Below are positions 47,388-56,563 of a stretch of DNA of 64,000 nucleotides, piece after piece; positions within the stretch are counted from its first letter, which is position 1; every line of letters starts with the position of its first letter. The DNA lies in the NCBI RefSeq assembly GCF_000347635.1, contig NC_020514.1, positions 62,001 through 126,000 of the forward strand, in the 5' to 3' direction. A model generated the notes under the pieces. It ran no database searches. It saw only the letters and a list, made by a program, of their open reading frames with translations, and was not told the DNA's origin. The position numbers and the translations under genes are program-made. The DNA comes from Paraglaciecola psychrophila 170. GTDB taxonomy: Bacteria > Pseudomonadota > Gammaproteobacteria > Enterobacterales > Alteromonadaceae.

Positions 47388-47783
47388 ATGTTTGAACGTC
47401 ATGACAATATTGTAATCCATCAATTGCTTAATCGGTTTGAAAAGGGGGACATGACACTATTAGAACTGATTGCGGACGATATTGATTTCCGTATTGACCA
47501 CTATAAAGATGATGCCGACACTAGTTGGCAGCAGTGTCAAAATAAAGAGCAATTTATCAACGTTTTAACTCGATTAGGTGTTGATATTTTTCCTAAAGGC
47601 ACGATGATTACCGGACTAACGTCGCTGGAATTGAGGGACGGTTGGTATCTAACTAAATTTGATCAATCATTTTGGTATGGTTTAGTGGAGAAAGATGTGA
47701 CGAGCAGGACATACATTATTTCTCACGAGTGCGACGGTCAGTTGGACTATTTTCGAGAGAATGTAACCACGTTGCAATATTAA
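47388..47783 (+). CDS. Single-domain NTF2-like protein
   Basis: 131 residues. It has the compact length of a lone NTF2/SnoaL-like domain, with NIVIHQLLNRFEKGDMTLLELIADDIDFRI at the start and GWYLTKFDQSFWYGLVEKD in the sheet. Its ATG is preceded by AAGG; an in-frame TTG or ATG upstream (from 47319) would add 23 residues with no such site. It is divergent from the LysR gene at 46350 and may be its target. Its small size separates it from the five two-domain proteins of the locus at 23-31 kb. The function is unknown. Confidence 0.7.
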   Translation: MFERHDNIVIHQLLNRFEKGDMTLLELIADDIDFRIDHYKDDADTSWQQCQNKEQFINVLTRLGVDIFPKGTMITGLTSLELRDGWYLTKFDQSFWYGLVEKDVTSRTYIISHECDGQLDYFRENVTTLQY

Positions 47784-48293
47784 ACAGCTTCGTCGTTATT
47801 TTAGATGGGGCCACGGTAATTTGGTCCTAGTAAATAGTTTTAGGTATGCCAGTCATCCCGCTTAAACATGCAGCTCTAGCCGATCTGCAAAGCCTATAGC
47901 TGGCGTTCGTAATCTATATCTGACCAATGTGCTTGTAGTGCCTCACTCGGTCTAACCAGCTAGTGGATCGTAACGTTATTCAAATACCTAGCGGCCTTTA
48001 TCTCGTAGTTACCACGGCCAAAAATGGCGTTAATCATCTATATTGCTTTAGGAGAGGTAATTCATTAAAGGGGAGTTTGCTTAATAACGATTACTTGAGC
48101 CAAAGACACAACAAAGGAGGTGTCAATCTTTGGATGGCTATGCTTTTTAGTTGGGCTAGATTTATGGGTAAGGATTGGAAAGCTATGGTAACACCTCATT
48201 TTGTAGCCGCTGTGTGTTGCAAACAGTGTCACTAAAAATGTGGAAATAGGTTAACGGTGTTGCACGGTAAAAATCGTGAAAGCCAGAAATGAC
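47784..48293. other. Intergenic stretch without recognised gene
   Basis: About 510 bases between the NTF2-like gene and the decayed tRNA copies. A 90-codon open frame (47963-48235) lacks a ribosome site and any family signature. I see no convincing gene, RNA or mobile-element end here. Confidence 0.5.
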
Positions 48294-48319
48294 AAAGGCC
48301 AGTAATAATACTGGCTTTT
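48294..48319 (-). terminator. Terminator-like hairpin
   Basis: GCCAGTA (48298-48304) and TACTGGC (48309-48315) with a four-base loop, flanked by AAA and TTTT. It follows the third, most decayed tRNA-Phe copy on the minus strand. Confidence 0.65.
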
Positions 48320-48334
48320 GCTGTACTAGAATAA

Positions 48335-48411
48335 CGGTGTCCAGACTCGGAATTGCAACTACGGTTACCGGCAAGGACACGAAGATTTCAATTTCTTATG
48401 TCGTAGAAACT
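48335..48411 (-). pseudogene. Decayed tRNA-Phe copy (distal)
   Basis: The acceptor 3' end and part of the T arm of tRNA-Phe are recognisable (plus strand CGGTGTCCAGACTCGGAAT), followed by an unrelated insert and the remains of the anticodon arm (GGACACGAAGATTTCAAT). The D arm and the 5' acceptor are missing. It is about 116 bases away from the middle copy and is more diverged. Confidence 0.75.
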
Positions 48412-48442
48412 AAAAAGCCCCGAACATTTCTGTTCAGGGCTT
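48412..48442 (-). terminator. Terminator between tRNA-Phe copies
   Basis: Stem AAGCCCcGAACA / TGTTCaGGGCTT with a TTTC loop. On the minus strand it ends in a T-run (plus strand A5 at 48412-48416). The same hairpin recurs after the functional tRNA (48531-48560). Confidence 0.8.
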
Positions 48443-48450
48443 CTAAATAA

Positions 48451-48530
48451 TGGTGCCCAGACTCGGAATTGCAACTTACGGTTACCGGCGAAGGACACGA
48501 GGATTTTCAATTTCTTATGTTGTAGAAACT
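48451..48530 (-). pseudogene. Decayed tRNA-Phe copy (middle)
   Basis: The first 19 bases (TGGTGCCCAGACTCGGAAT) match the functional tRNA exactly, including the CCA end. About 21 unrelated bases then replace the rest of the T arm. The following AAGGACACGAGGATTTTCAA again matches the anticodon arm with its GAA anticodon. The sequence then diverges, so the D arm and 5' end are lost. The transcript could not fold into a tRNA. Confidence 0.8.
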
Positions 48531-48560
48531 AAAAAGCCCCGAACATTTCTGTTCAAGGCC
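48531..48560 (-). terminator. Terminator of tRNA-Phe
   Basis: Hairpin GCCCCGAACA / TGTTCAAGGC with a TTTC loop and an A5 run at its plus-strand start, giving a T-run on the minus strand just after the functional tRNA. One mismatch compared with the copy at 48412. Confidence 0.75.
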
Positions 48561-48570
48561 TATAGAATAA

Positions 48571-48646
48571 TGGTGCCCAGACTCGGAATCGAACCAAGGA
48601 CACGAGGATTTTCAATCCTCTGCTCTACCAACTGAGCTATCTGGGC
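48571..48646 (-). tRNA. tRNA-Phe(GAA)
   Basis: A complete 76-base cloverleaf on the minus strand. It begins GCCCAGATAGCTCAGTTGG, has the anticodon loop TTGAAAA (anticodon at 48613-48611), a T arm with GGTTCGATTCC, and the encoded CCA end. Acceptor pairing GCCCAGA / TCTGGGC is complete. Two tandem, damaged copies follow it downstream. Confidence 0.97.
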
Positions 48647-48823
48647 ATCAACTAACAAGTGTCTTTGCAGACCGCCTGATTCGCTGAAGGTGAGTATTAA
48701 ACGGATTTAGAGCTTTTAAGTCAACCCCTTTTTAGGGAAATCTTACTGATTGCCTATAGATTGTGCAAATTCACTACTAAAACAGCTTATTTAGGTAAAT
48801 CGTTACTTTAAAGTTGCTTAGTT

Positions 48824-49096
48824 TTAGCTTTTTGGCGGCACGTAACCTTCGATATCAGGTTCTTTGCCTTCGAATAAATAAGCTTTCATCTGAGTTTCTA
48901 AAAATGTTCTTGCGGTTGGCTCCATCATGTTGAGTTTATTTTCGTTGATCAGCATGGTTTGTTTCTTTTGCCATTCAGTCCATGCTTCTTTGCAAATATT
49001 ATCAAAAATTTTCTTACCTAGCTCACCAGGGTAAAGTTGGAAATCTAGACCATCTGCGTCTTTTTGTAGGCGTTGACAAAATACTGTTCTACTCAT
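48824..49096 (-). CDS. yggX: Probable Fe(2+)-trafficking protein YggX
   Basis: 90 residues, the family size. It begins [19 protein letters not shown] and has [34 protein letters not shown] and a final YVPPKS. YggX protects iron-sulfur clusters and carries iron in the cytosol, usually in one operon with mutY, which itself has an iron-sulfur cluster. That order is kept here: yggX lies 24 bases after mutY. I chose the start at 49096; an in-frame start at 49111 would add five unlikely residues. Confidence 0.96.
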   Translation of the reverse strand: MSRTVFCQRLQKDADGLDFQLYPGELGKKIFDNICKEAWTEWQKKQTMLINENKLNMMEPTARTFLETQMKAYLFEGKEPDIEGYVPPKS

Positions 49097-49120
49097 AATG
49101 CTCCTAATCAAAAGGGGTAA

Positions 49121-50238
49121 TTAAAATGATGTATTGATTGTACTAAATAGTTTCTTGGTTGGCGCGGCTAATCCAACATTTTGCGGCTGGGTTAAGTCGT
49201 ACCACATTTGTGTGTCTTCCATTATTTGTGCAACAGGCTGTTTTTTTAGATGCAGCACAACCGGCTGTATGTCCAAATGAAAGTGACTAAATGTGTGCCG
49301 AAAAGGACTGAGTGTTTGTTGTTGGATTTCGTTGAATCCTAAGTTTGATGCTCGTTCAATTATTTGTTCTGCATGATCTACCTCATGAAAGCCCCATAAT
49401 CCACCCCATAATCCTGCTGGTGGACGTTTGTATATCAAAAGCTGTTTTTGCCACATGGGGATTAGCATAATGGTCGATCTTACTGGGATAGTTTTTTTTG
49501 GTTTTTGTTGGGTAGCTCTGCTTGTCGGCCTTGTACAAAGGCTAAGCAGTCTGTATGCACCGGGCAAGTGTCGCATTGTGGTTTGCTGCGGGTACAAAGT
49601 GTTGCGCCCATGTCCATCATGGCTTGGGTGTAATCCGCTGTTCTGTGTCTTGGGGTTAGTTGATCTGCGTATTGCCATAACTCAGTTTCAACTTTTTTAT
49701 TGCCGGTCCAACCTTCAACAGCGAAATAGCGGGCCAGTACACGTTTAACATTACCATCGAGAATACTATGATGCTGACCACAAGCTAAGGATAAAATAGC
49801 ACCTGCTGTGGAGCGACCAATGCCCGGTAAGGCGATTAATTGCTCTAACTGCTCAGGGAATTTTCCAGCGTACTGATCTCTAATCATTTGTGCTGATTTT
49901 TGCAAATTGCGTGCACGGGCGTAATAACCTAGTCCGGTCCAATGATGTAACACCTCATCTTGTGCTGCATTTGCTAAACTTAATACATCAGGGAAACGCT
50001 GCATAAAATCATGGTAGTAGGGGATAACCGTTTTTACCTGCGTTTGTTGCAACATGATTTCAGAGACCCAAACAGTGTAAGGGGTTTTATTTAGCTGCCA
50101 TGGCAGGTTTTTTCTGCCATTTAGGTCAAACCAGGCTAATATTTTTTCATTGAAGGGGTCATGTGGCGCTTTAATATTATTTGGCACAGTTTTAGGGTCT
50201 GTTGTTCTTGGGGTAATTACCGGATAATACCCTAACAA
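49121..50238 (-). CDS. mutY: Adenine DNA glycosylase MutY (frame broken at 49492-49499)
   Basis: MutY removes adenine mispaired with 8-oxoguanine. The glycosylase half has SEIMLQQTQV (catalytic Glu), the helix-hairpin-helix LPGIGRSTAGAIL, LDGNVKRV (catalytic Asp) and the four-cysteine cluster CTRSKPQCDTCPVHTDC. The C-terminal half has a NUDIX-like domain (LLIYKRPPAGLWGGLWGFHEV). The frame breaks at a T8 run (49492-49499); adding one base gives NQKKTIPVRSTIMLI and a normal protein of about 371 residues. The start is uncertain: TTG 50238 is the longest choice, as no ATG is near. The break is probably a sequencing error. Confidence 0.93.
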
Positions 50239-50265
50239 ACTTGAAATAGTTCATTTGAGAATAGA

Positions 50266-50994
50266 TTGCTAACAACTAACGATACCCCTTATCAAATTGA
50301 CCAGCCTGTGGTTTTCTTCCCCGGTACGTTGTGTGATGAAAGAATATTCAACTCATGCTGGCAACATCTAGATATACCCATGCGTGCTTTTGTACCTTTG
50401 CAATGGGCAGAAGATTTAGCCCAAATGAAAATGTTGAGTGCAGACCGACTAGCCTATTTCGAACAGCCCGTGCATTTGGTTGGGTATTCTATGGGTGGCT
50501 ATATTGCCGCGCTGACTGCTTTAGAAAATCAAAGTCGTGTTGCATCTTTAACACTTATTGCTAGTGCGTGTGACGAATTACCCGAAAAAGAAATTCAGCA
50601 GCGTCAACAATTACTTAAGATAATTAAAAATAAACAATATCGCGGCATAACTGAGAAGCGTTTAAAGTGCTTTTTTCATGATTGCCATCAACAACATAGT
50701 GAATACCTAAATATAGTGAAGCAAATGGATCAGGATTTAGGCGCTGCGGTTTTGGCGGCGCAAATTAGTGCGGTTCAACCCAGAAAGAACCTGCTTCCAG
50801 ATCTAGCTAAATGCCCTTTCCCAGTTCACCTTGTTAGCGGTGAACAGGATGATTTGGTGAGTGAATCAACCATGCTTGATATGCATAAACTATTACCAAA
50901 CAGTGATATGACGTTAATTAAAAACGCTGGGCATATGTTGCCGATTGAACAATCTAGAGCATTGGCGGAATATTTAGCGTCAAAAATTGCATAA
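50266..50994 (+). CDS. Alpha/beta hydrolase
   Basis: 242 residues with no signal. It has VVFFPGTLCDERIF, the nucleophile elbow GYSMGG, an acid in SGEQDDLVSEST and a final histidine in AGHMLPIEQ. It resembles the hydrolase at 16075 in layout (PGTLC opening, SMGG elbow). It is divergent from mutY and starts at TTG 50266, only 27 bases from the possible mutY start. The distance suggests a shared promoter region. BioH-like and other esterases share this fold, so no substrate is given. Confidence 0.83.
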   Translation: MLTTNDTPYQIDQPVVFFPGTLCDERIFNSCWQHLDIPMRAFVPLQWAEDLAQMKMLSADRLAYFEQPVHLVGYSMGGYIAALTALENQSRVASLTLIASACDELPEKEIQQRQQLLKIIKNKQYRGITEKRLKCFFHDCHQQHSEYLNIVKQMDQDLGAAVLAAQISAVQPRKNLLPDLAKCPFPVHLVSGEQDDLVSESTMLDMHKLLPNSDMTLIKNAGHMLPIEQSRALAEYLASKIA

Positions 50995-51117
50995 ACTATG
51001 CCGTCTGCCTTGCAATCAGTCTGTGTCGCCGGATAATGCGCCACACAAAGTGCTGGCAATAGCCAGATTAAGTTTAAGCATGTCACCAGCGAAATTTTTT
51101 TAAGATGAGATCTAAAT

Positions 51118-51837
51118 ATGAGTCAGTTTAAATCTGAACAAGAAGCCGCCGAATCAGGGGTGTATATTCGCAAAATTCAGAGTTTTGTAAAAAGAGAAGG
51201 GCGCTTGACCCCAGGCCAGGCGAAATCTATCGAACAAAACTGGCCTACTATGGGCTTAGAGCACAAAAATGGTTTGCAAAATTTCGCTGAAACTTTTGGG
51301 CGAGTTGCTCCTGTAGTGTTAGAAATTGGTTTTGGCATGGGCAAGTCTTTGGTTGAGATGGCGTTACATGAGTCAGATAAAGATTTTGTTGGCATTGAGG
51401 TTCATCGTCCAGGCGTAGGCACATGTCTAAGCGAAGCTGCTGAGCAAAATGCACATAACTTACGAGTTTATGAGCATGATGCAGTTGCAGTGTTTGCCGA
51501 TTGTATTGCGGATAATAGTTTGGCTAGGGTGCAATTATTTTTCCCCGATCCTTGGCATAAAAAGCGCCATCATAAAAGGCGAATTGTGCAGTCAGAATTT
51601 GTACAAAAGCTTAAAAACAAGTTAGCTATTGGTGGTGTATTTCATATGGCTACTGATTGGGAGGAGTATGCTGTGCATATGTTGGCTGTTATGTCTGAAG
51701 CTGAAGGTTTTAAAAATCAGTCAGCAACTAACGATTATGTGCCAAGACCAGAGCAACGACCGCTGACTAAATTTGAACAGCGTGGGCATAGACTCGGCCA
51801 CGGTGTATGGGACTTAATGTTTGAGAGGGTATCCTGA
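51118..51837 (+). CDS. trmB: tRNA (guanine-N7-)-methyltransferase TrmB
   Basis: 239 residues. It has the SAM motif [15 protein letters not shown] and the family signature [19 protein letters not shown], followed by [14 protein letters not shown]. TrmB makes 7-methylguanosine at position 46 of tRNAs. Its stop overlaps the start of rsmC (TGATG), so the two RNA methyltransferases are coupled. The ATG at 51118 gives the usual N-terminus with [18 protein letters not shown]. Confidence 0.97.
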   Translation: MSQFKSEQEAAESGVYIRKIQSFVKREGRLTPGQAKSIEQNWPTMGLEHKNGLQNFAETFGRVAPVVLEIGFGMGKSLVEMALHESDKDFVGIEVHRPGVGTCLSEAAEQNAHNLRVYEHDAVAVFADCIADNSLARVQLFFPDPWHKKRHHKRRIVQSEFVQKLKNKLAIGGVFHMATDWEEYAVHMLAVMSEAEGFKNQSATNDYVPRPEQRPLTKFEQRGHRLGHGVWDLMFERVS

Positions 51838-52862
51838 TGCTATCTGCACCTAGCCAGTTATTAATGCGAAATAAAGATACCTTTGCACAAGGTAAGTGGT
51901 TATTGGTTAACCCAACTGACAGCCAAATCGCGGAACAACTAAACAATCCTGATATTAAAGTGTTTCACCAATACTTTGATATTTTTCAGCAAAGCAGTGC
52001 TGATGGAAAGTCAGCGCAACATGCTTACGTTGCGGCTTATCCTACGGACGAAAAATTTAATGGCGCCGTAATCTACATGCCTAAGTCTAAAGATCATGCG
52101 AAAATGTTGATTGCCAATGTTGCAGCTTGTCTTGAAGATAATGGCAGTTTGTTGCTTGTGGGGGAAAATAAAGGCGGTGTCAAAAGTGCTGCCAAAATCC
52201 TCGAGACGATTAGTTCTCAAGTAAACAAAGTCGATTCTGCAAGGCATTGTGCACTATTTGGTGCGCAACTAGATAAACCCGTCAAACCTTTTGAGCTAAG
52301 TAAGTGGCAGAGCGAAATTGAAATTTCAGTTGGCGGTTTAGATTATAAAATATGTTCTTTACCGGGCGTATTCAACCATGGCGTAATAGACCTGGGAACG
52401 AGAGTTTTATTAGATAACTTGCCAGACATAAAAACGGGGCGATTGTTAGATTTTGGTTGTGGAGCAGGTGTGATTGGTTGTTATCTTGGGTTGAAAAGCC
52501 CAGAGAGTGAAGTGGTTATGAGCGACGTCAGTGCCTTGGCTGTGCACTGTTCAAAAGAAAGTGCCAAACTCAACAATCTTAACGTTACGGTGGTTGCATC
52601 AAACGGTCTGATGGATGTGCAAGGCAAGTTTTCTGCCATCTATACTAACCCTCCATTTCATACTGGTATCCAGACTGATTATTCTGTTACCGAAGGGTTT
52701 ATTGCCCAGCTAAAACAATACCTTGCTAAAGGTGGTTCGCTGACGTTAGTAGCGAATAAATTTTTGCGTTATTCTGAGTTGCTCGAACAGCGGTTCAGCG
52801 CGGTGGGTCTTATTGCCCAAACCACTAAATTCAGTCTTTATCATTGTGCCCGCGTTAAATAA
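51837..52862 (+). CDS. rsmC: 16S rRNA (guanine-N2-)-methyltransferase RsmC
   Basis: 341 residues with two methyltransferase-like halves. The N-terminal half is degenerate; the C-terminal half has LLDFGCGAGVIGCYL and the catalytic TNPPFHTGIQTDY. The enzyme methylates G1207 in 16S rRNA in the 30S subunit. The start overlaps the trmB stop by one base. The length and the NPPFH motif are typical. Confidence 0.96.
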   Translation: MLSAPSQLLMRNKDTFAQGKWLLVNPTDSQIAEQLNNPDIKVFHQYFDIFQQSSADGKSAQHAYVAAYPTDEKFNGAVIYMPKSKDHAKMLIANVAACLEDNGSLLLVGENKGGVKSAAKILETISSQVNKVDSARHCALFGAQLDKPVKPFELSKWQSEIEISVGGLDYKICSLPGVFNHGVIDLGTRVLLDNLPDIKTGRLLDFGCGAGVIGCYLGLKSPESEVVMSDVSALAVHCSKESAKLNNLNVTVVASNGLMDVQGKFSAIYTNPPFHTGIQTDYSVTEGFIAQLKQYLAKGGSLTLVANKFLRYSELLEQRFSAVGLIAQTTKFSLYHCARVK

Positions 52863-52898
52863 AGTGCCCGCATAAAATAGAAAAGGTTAGCAGCTAGA

Positions 52899-54335
52899 AT
52901 GAAAGTATTGTTTGTTGTGTCTGAAGTAGAAGATTTGGTTAAAACAGGTGGTTTAGCTGATGTAGGCAAAGCTCTGCCTTTGGCATTGGCAGAATTGGGT
53001 CACGACGTGACAATAGTCATGCCTTACTACAAACAGTTGGCAGATAAATTTAACGCCGCTAACTGCTGTGATAATCAAACATTAAGTGCGGGCGGTAAAT
53101 CCTATGAGTTTGCAGTTAAACGTTTAACTTTAGAGGGGTTGCCAGTATTAGCGGTTGACTACCCAGAGTATTTTGAGCGTAAAGGTCTGTATTCTGACAA
53201 TTATCATGCTTACTCAGATAACGCAGAGCGTTTTGCCTTTTTTGCTAGCGCGGCATTACAAGCGTCAAAAGCAGTCGGGTTTCAGCCTGACATTGTGCAT
53301 TGTAATGACTGGCACACTGCACTTACTCCGTACTTTGTTAGCATTGACGATTCTGGTTTTTTTGCTCAGGCAAAGACCATTTTTACTATCCACAATGGGG
53401 CTTATCAGGGGACACATCGGTTTAGTGAGATTGCTTTCTTACAAACGCATTATCAATTACACAGCCAGTTGGACGGAGATGCGTTAAATTTTGTGCGTAT
53501 GGGTATTCGATACGCCAATAAAATTAATGCTGTCAGCCCCAACTATGCACAAGAATTGCTGACTCCCCTAGGTTCTCATCACTTATTTAATGAGTTTCAA
53601 AACCGACGGGATGACGTGTCAGGTATTTTAAATGGTTGTGATTATAGTCAGTGGGATCCTATCAATGACCCCCACATTGCAAAAAACTACCAGCAGGCTG
53701 ACTTGTCAGGTAAAAAAGCATGTAAAGCTGAATTACAAAAAGAGCTAGGGCTACCCAAAAAAATGCGCGTACCTATCCTTGGTATGGTTTGCCGTCTAAC
53801 TGACCAAAAAGGCTTTGGTTTTATTTTACCTATGTTAGATAAGTTGATGCAACATAACGTGCAATTGGCCATTATTGGTACGGGCGATCCACAAATTAGT
53901 CTGTTTTTGCGAGAGGTAGTCGACAAATACCCCCAGAAAATGGCGTTTGTTGAAGACTTCAGTGTACGTAAAGCCCACATGGTTGAAGCGGGTAGTGACT
54001 TTTTTCTGATGCCTTCTTTGTTTGAACCTTGTGGCTTGAATCAAATGTACAGTTTGGCATACGGTACTTTACCTATAGTCAGAGCAGTTGGCGGGCTTAA
54101 GGATACCGTGATCGATTTAGCAGACAACCCAGACAGTGCCACTGGGTTTGTATTCGAGCAGCCCGATAGCAGTGCATTGTTATCATGTATACAGCGTGCC
54201 TTGCTGTTTTATCATGAGTTGCCTAAGGTACTCGAGTTAACCCAGCAGCGAGCAATGCAGAGCCGTTTTACTTGGGAAGCTGCAGCACAAGATTATCAAG
54301 CATTATATCAATCCATTTTAACAAGCAACCACTAG
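52899..54335 (+). CDS. glgA: Glycogen synthase
   Basis: 478 residues of GT5 type. It begins KVLFVVSEVEDLVKTGGLADVG, with the ADP-glucose-binding KTGGL, and has the C-terminal EPCGLNQMYSLAYGTLPIVRAVGGLKDTV. It extends alpha-1,4-glucan from ADP-glucose. It lies 36 bases after rsmC, and no glgB, glgC or glgP is present in the window, so the rest of the glycogen set must be elsewhere. The ATG at 52899 is a firm start. Confidence 0.96.
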   Translation: MKVLFVVSEVEDLVKTGGLADVGKALPLALAELGHDVTIVMPYYKQLADKFNAANCCDNQTLSAGGKSYEFAVKRLTLEGLPVLAVDYPEYFERKGLYSDNYHAYSDNAERFAFFASAALQASKAVGFQPDIVHCNDWHTALTPYFVSIDDSGFFAQAKTIFTIHNGAYQGTHRFSEIAFLQTHYQLHSQLDGDALNFVRMGIRYANKINAVSPNYAQELLTPLGSHHLFNEFQNRRDDVSGILNGCDYSQWDPINDPHIAKNYQQADLSGKKACKAELQKELGLPKKMRVPILGMVCRLTDQKGFGFILPMLDKLMQHNVQLAIIGTGDPQISLFLREVVDKYPQKMAFVEDFSVRKAHMVEAGSDFFLMPSLFEPCGLNQMYSLAYGTLPIVRAVGGLKDTVIDLADNPDSATGFVFEQPDSSALLSCIQRALLFYHELPKVLELTQQRAMQSRFTWEAAAQDYQALYQSILTSNH

Positions 54336-54371
54336 TTGTTAGGATAGGTTGGTATGATACTTGAGCCAAAA

Positions 54372-54647
54372 ATGATGATTAAATATAATTTTTTTGTTTT
54401 TACTGTTATTTGACTGACAACAACAGTAGCTTACGCATTATCTTCAAAATGTTTACAGGCTTTGGAAAGACAAAATGCTTGCCCGCATATTCTTTATAAA
54501 AGAGCGGCTTTATCTGTAGCGTTATTGGATGCATGGAAAGGTGATGTTATTTGCATCTGTTTAAGCGATTTTAAAGGGTTAAGGAACACCACGATGAGTA
54601 AAGTTGAATCTATAGAACAACACGTCACTCTTCAAAAACTGTTTTAA
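54372..54647 (+). pseudogene. Small secreted Cys-containing protein with in-frame TGA
   Basis: The frame starts at ATG 54372 (MMIKYNFFVFTVI), meets TGA at 54411-54413, then continues LTTTVAYALSSKCLQALER and on to a TAA at 54647. Together this gives a plausible signal peptide ending in VAYA and about 67 mature residues with four cysteines (SSKC, NAC, ICIC). Only the TGA, in the middle of the signal peptide, separates the parts. It may be a fresh nonsense mutation or an error. No known family is recognised. Confidence 0.45.
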
Positions 54648-54810
54648 ATACATCAGTTGAGCGAGCCAGATATGTTGATTTTAATCATGAATTAACTTTC
54701 TTTGTATGAAAAAAATCCAGCAAATTTAGTCTACTAGTTCCAATTTGAACGTTTATGTATCAATATCATGAACGAAGAGTTGTCAGACCAAGGAATACGT
54801 TACAAGCAAT

Positions 54811-56460
54811 ATGGCCTCAGACACTAAATTTTTATCTATTAAAAGCCTAATCATATGGGTAGTTATGGCTATTACATCTTTGTCATTAATTCTGTCTTCG
54901 GGTGTCAATCTGTATAGTCAAATCAGTAATTATCGACAATCCTTGCAAGAAAACGTTTTAATGTTTTCCAAGCTGATCGGCCAAAACGCATTAGAACCAA
55001 TGATGAATGATGAAGGTTTAGTTGAAGAACAAAACTTGAAAGCTCTGGTTGCATCCGAAATCATTGAAAATGTACATATCTACAAAATTATCGACCCAAA
55101 CACTACCGACTTTTTTGCCAGTTACAATAAAGAAGGCATTGCACCGGTTAAAGCCAAATTTGATCAAGTACAAGCCCTCAATCAGCCAAAGATGACAGGT
55201 AATGTAATAGAAGTTATTCGGCCTATCCGTAAAAGTGGAAAAGTGTTGGGATACGTATATTTACGTGCTTCAGCCGATGTATTAGAAAACCTGATTGCAC
55301 AGTCAATCATGGTTACCGTTAGTGTATTGTTGATTTGTTTGCTGATGTGTTTTTTCTTTACTCTAAAACTGCAAAGTGCAATCACCGCCCCTATTAATAT
55401 TTTGGTGAAATTTGTGCAACGTATTTCGAGGCAAAGAGATTATTCAAGCCGAGCAGAGCTGCACGGTATTAAAGAGTTATATATTTTAGGCGAAGCGTTC
55501 AACAATATGTTGCAACGCACCCAAGAACATATGGAACGCCAAACTGAAGCAGAATCTGAACAAGTCAAATTAAATTTAAGTTTGGAGGAGAAAGTACAAC
55601 AACGCACCATGGCTCTAAAAGAAGCTAATAACGAATTGATCCAAACCTTAGAGAAACTTCACCAGTTTCAACGTCAAATGGTGCAAAATGAAAAAATGGC
55701 GTCTTTGGGCGATATGGTTGCCGGTGTGGCTCATGAGGTCAACACCCCGATTGGTCTTGGCGTCACAGCTTCAACTATGATGTTAGATAGATTATCTGAT
55801 ATGCGAAAAGCTTTTGAAGATAAAACACTTAAAGCCAGTTCTTTGTCGAAATTTATTGCTGAAGGTGAAGAAAATCTAAATATCATTTATCGAAATTTGA
55901 ATCGGGCGGCCGAGCTGATATCAAGCTTCAAGCAAGTCGCTGTTGACCAATCCTCAGAAAATAATCGCGTTTTTTCTTTCGCCAAGTTGATGGACGAAAT
56001 ATTAATGTCAATGCGACCAAAGTTAAAAAAGGTAAAACATCTGATCAATGTAAGTTGTGCAGATAACTTGGTGGTTGAATCCAAGGCTGGGCCGATTAAT
56101 CAAATTATGATCAACTTAATCATGAATTCAATTATTCATGGTTTTGAAGACGTTGATAAGGGCCAAATAGACATTACCATTGAATCTATTGATGACAATA
56201 AGGTCAGTATCGAATTTAAAGACAACGGCAAAGGTATACCAGAACATTTGCGGAAACGGATTTTCGACCCATTTGTCACCACTAAACGTGGTCAAGGGGG
56301 TAGTGGTTTAGGCATGCATTTGGTCTATAATTTAGTCACACAAGCTTTAAATGGCTCAATTTCTATTGTCAGCGAAGAAGGTCAGGGCGTTGAGTTCAGA
56401 ATTATATTCCCTGTCAAAAAGGTTGATATTAACAAGGTGCATAGTGCTTCTTTTATGTAA
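54811..56460 (+). CDS. Membrane sensor histidine kinase
   Basis: 549 residues. An N-terminal helix (IIWVVMAITSLSLILSSG), a periplasmic domain of about 130 residues, a second helix (IMVTVSVLLICLLMCFFFTL) and a HAMP-like linker precede a coiled coil and the kinase core. The core has the H box VAGVAHEVNTPIGLG, the N box INLIMNSIIHGF, DNGKGIPE and GGSGLGMHLV. There is no receiver domain, so it is a classical two-component kinase. The response regulator arcA follows after 103 bases on the same strand. The signal is unknown. Confidence 0.9.
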   Translation: MASDTKFLSIKSLIIWVVMAITSLSLILSSGVNLYSQISNYRQSLQENVLMFSKLIGQNALEPMMNDEGLVEEQNLKALVASEIIENVHIYKIIDPNTTDFFASYNKEGIAPVKAKFDQVQALNQPKMTGNVIEVIRPIRKSGKVLGYVYLRASADVLENLIAQSIMVTVSVLLICLLMCFFFTLKLQSAITAPINILVKFVQRISRQRDYSSRAELHGIKELYILGEAFNNMLQRTQEHMERQTEAESEQVKLNLSLEEKVQQRTMALKEANNELIQTLEKLHQFQRQMVQNEKMASLGDMVAGVAHEVNTPIGLGVTASTMMLDRLSDMRKAFEDKTLKASSLSKFIAEGEENLNIIYRNLNRAAELISSFKQVAVDQSSENNRVFSFAKLMDEILMSMRPKLKKVKHLINVSCADNLVVESKAGPINQIMINLIMNSIIHGFEDVDKGQIDITIESIDDNKVSIEFKDNGKGIPEHLRKRIFDPFVTTKRGQGGSGLGMHLVYNLVTQALNGSISIVSEEGQGVEFRIIFPVKKVDINKVHSASFM

Positions 56461-56563
56461 CAACATAGATTTTGTTAATTTATGCTATTCTATCTGGATA
56501 AAATCCAGAATTTTAGATATTTTCTGATAAACTTTTACACAAATTCCTAACCAGGCGTGAAAC

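Noticed and set aside
47963..48235. 90-codon open frame in the intergenic stretch
   Set aside because: No family, no good ribosome site and unusual composition; not supported as a gene.
48450..48635. Open frame with MVPRLGIEPRTRGFSI-like peptide
   Set aside because: It is a translation through the tRNA-Phe gene and its decayed copy. Such peptides are common false proteins in databases.
48335..48646. Attachment site of an integrated element
   Set aside because: The tRNA 3' end is repeated, but no integrase, transposase or phage gene is present near it, and the copies lie in tandem with their terminators.
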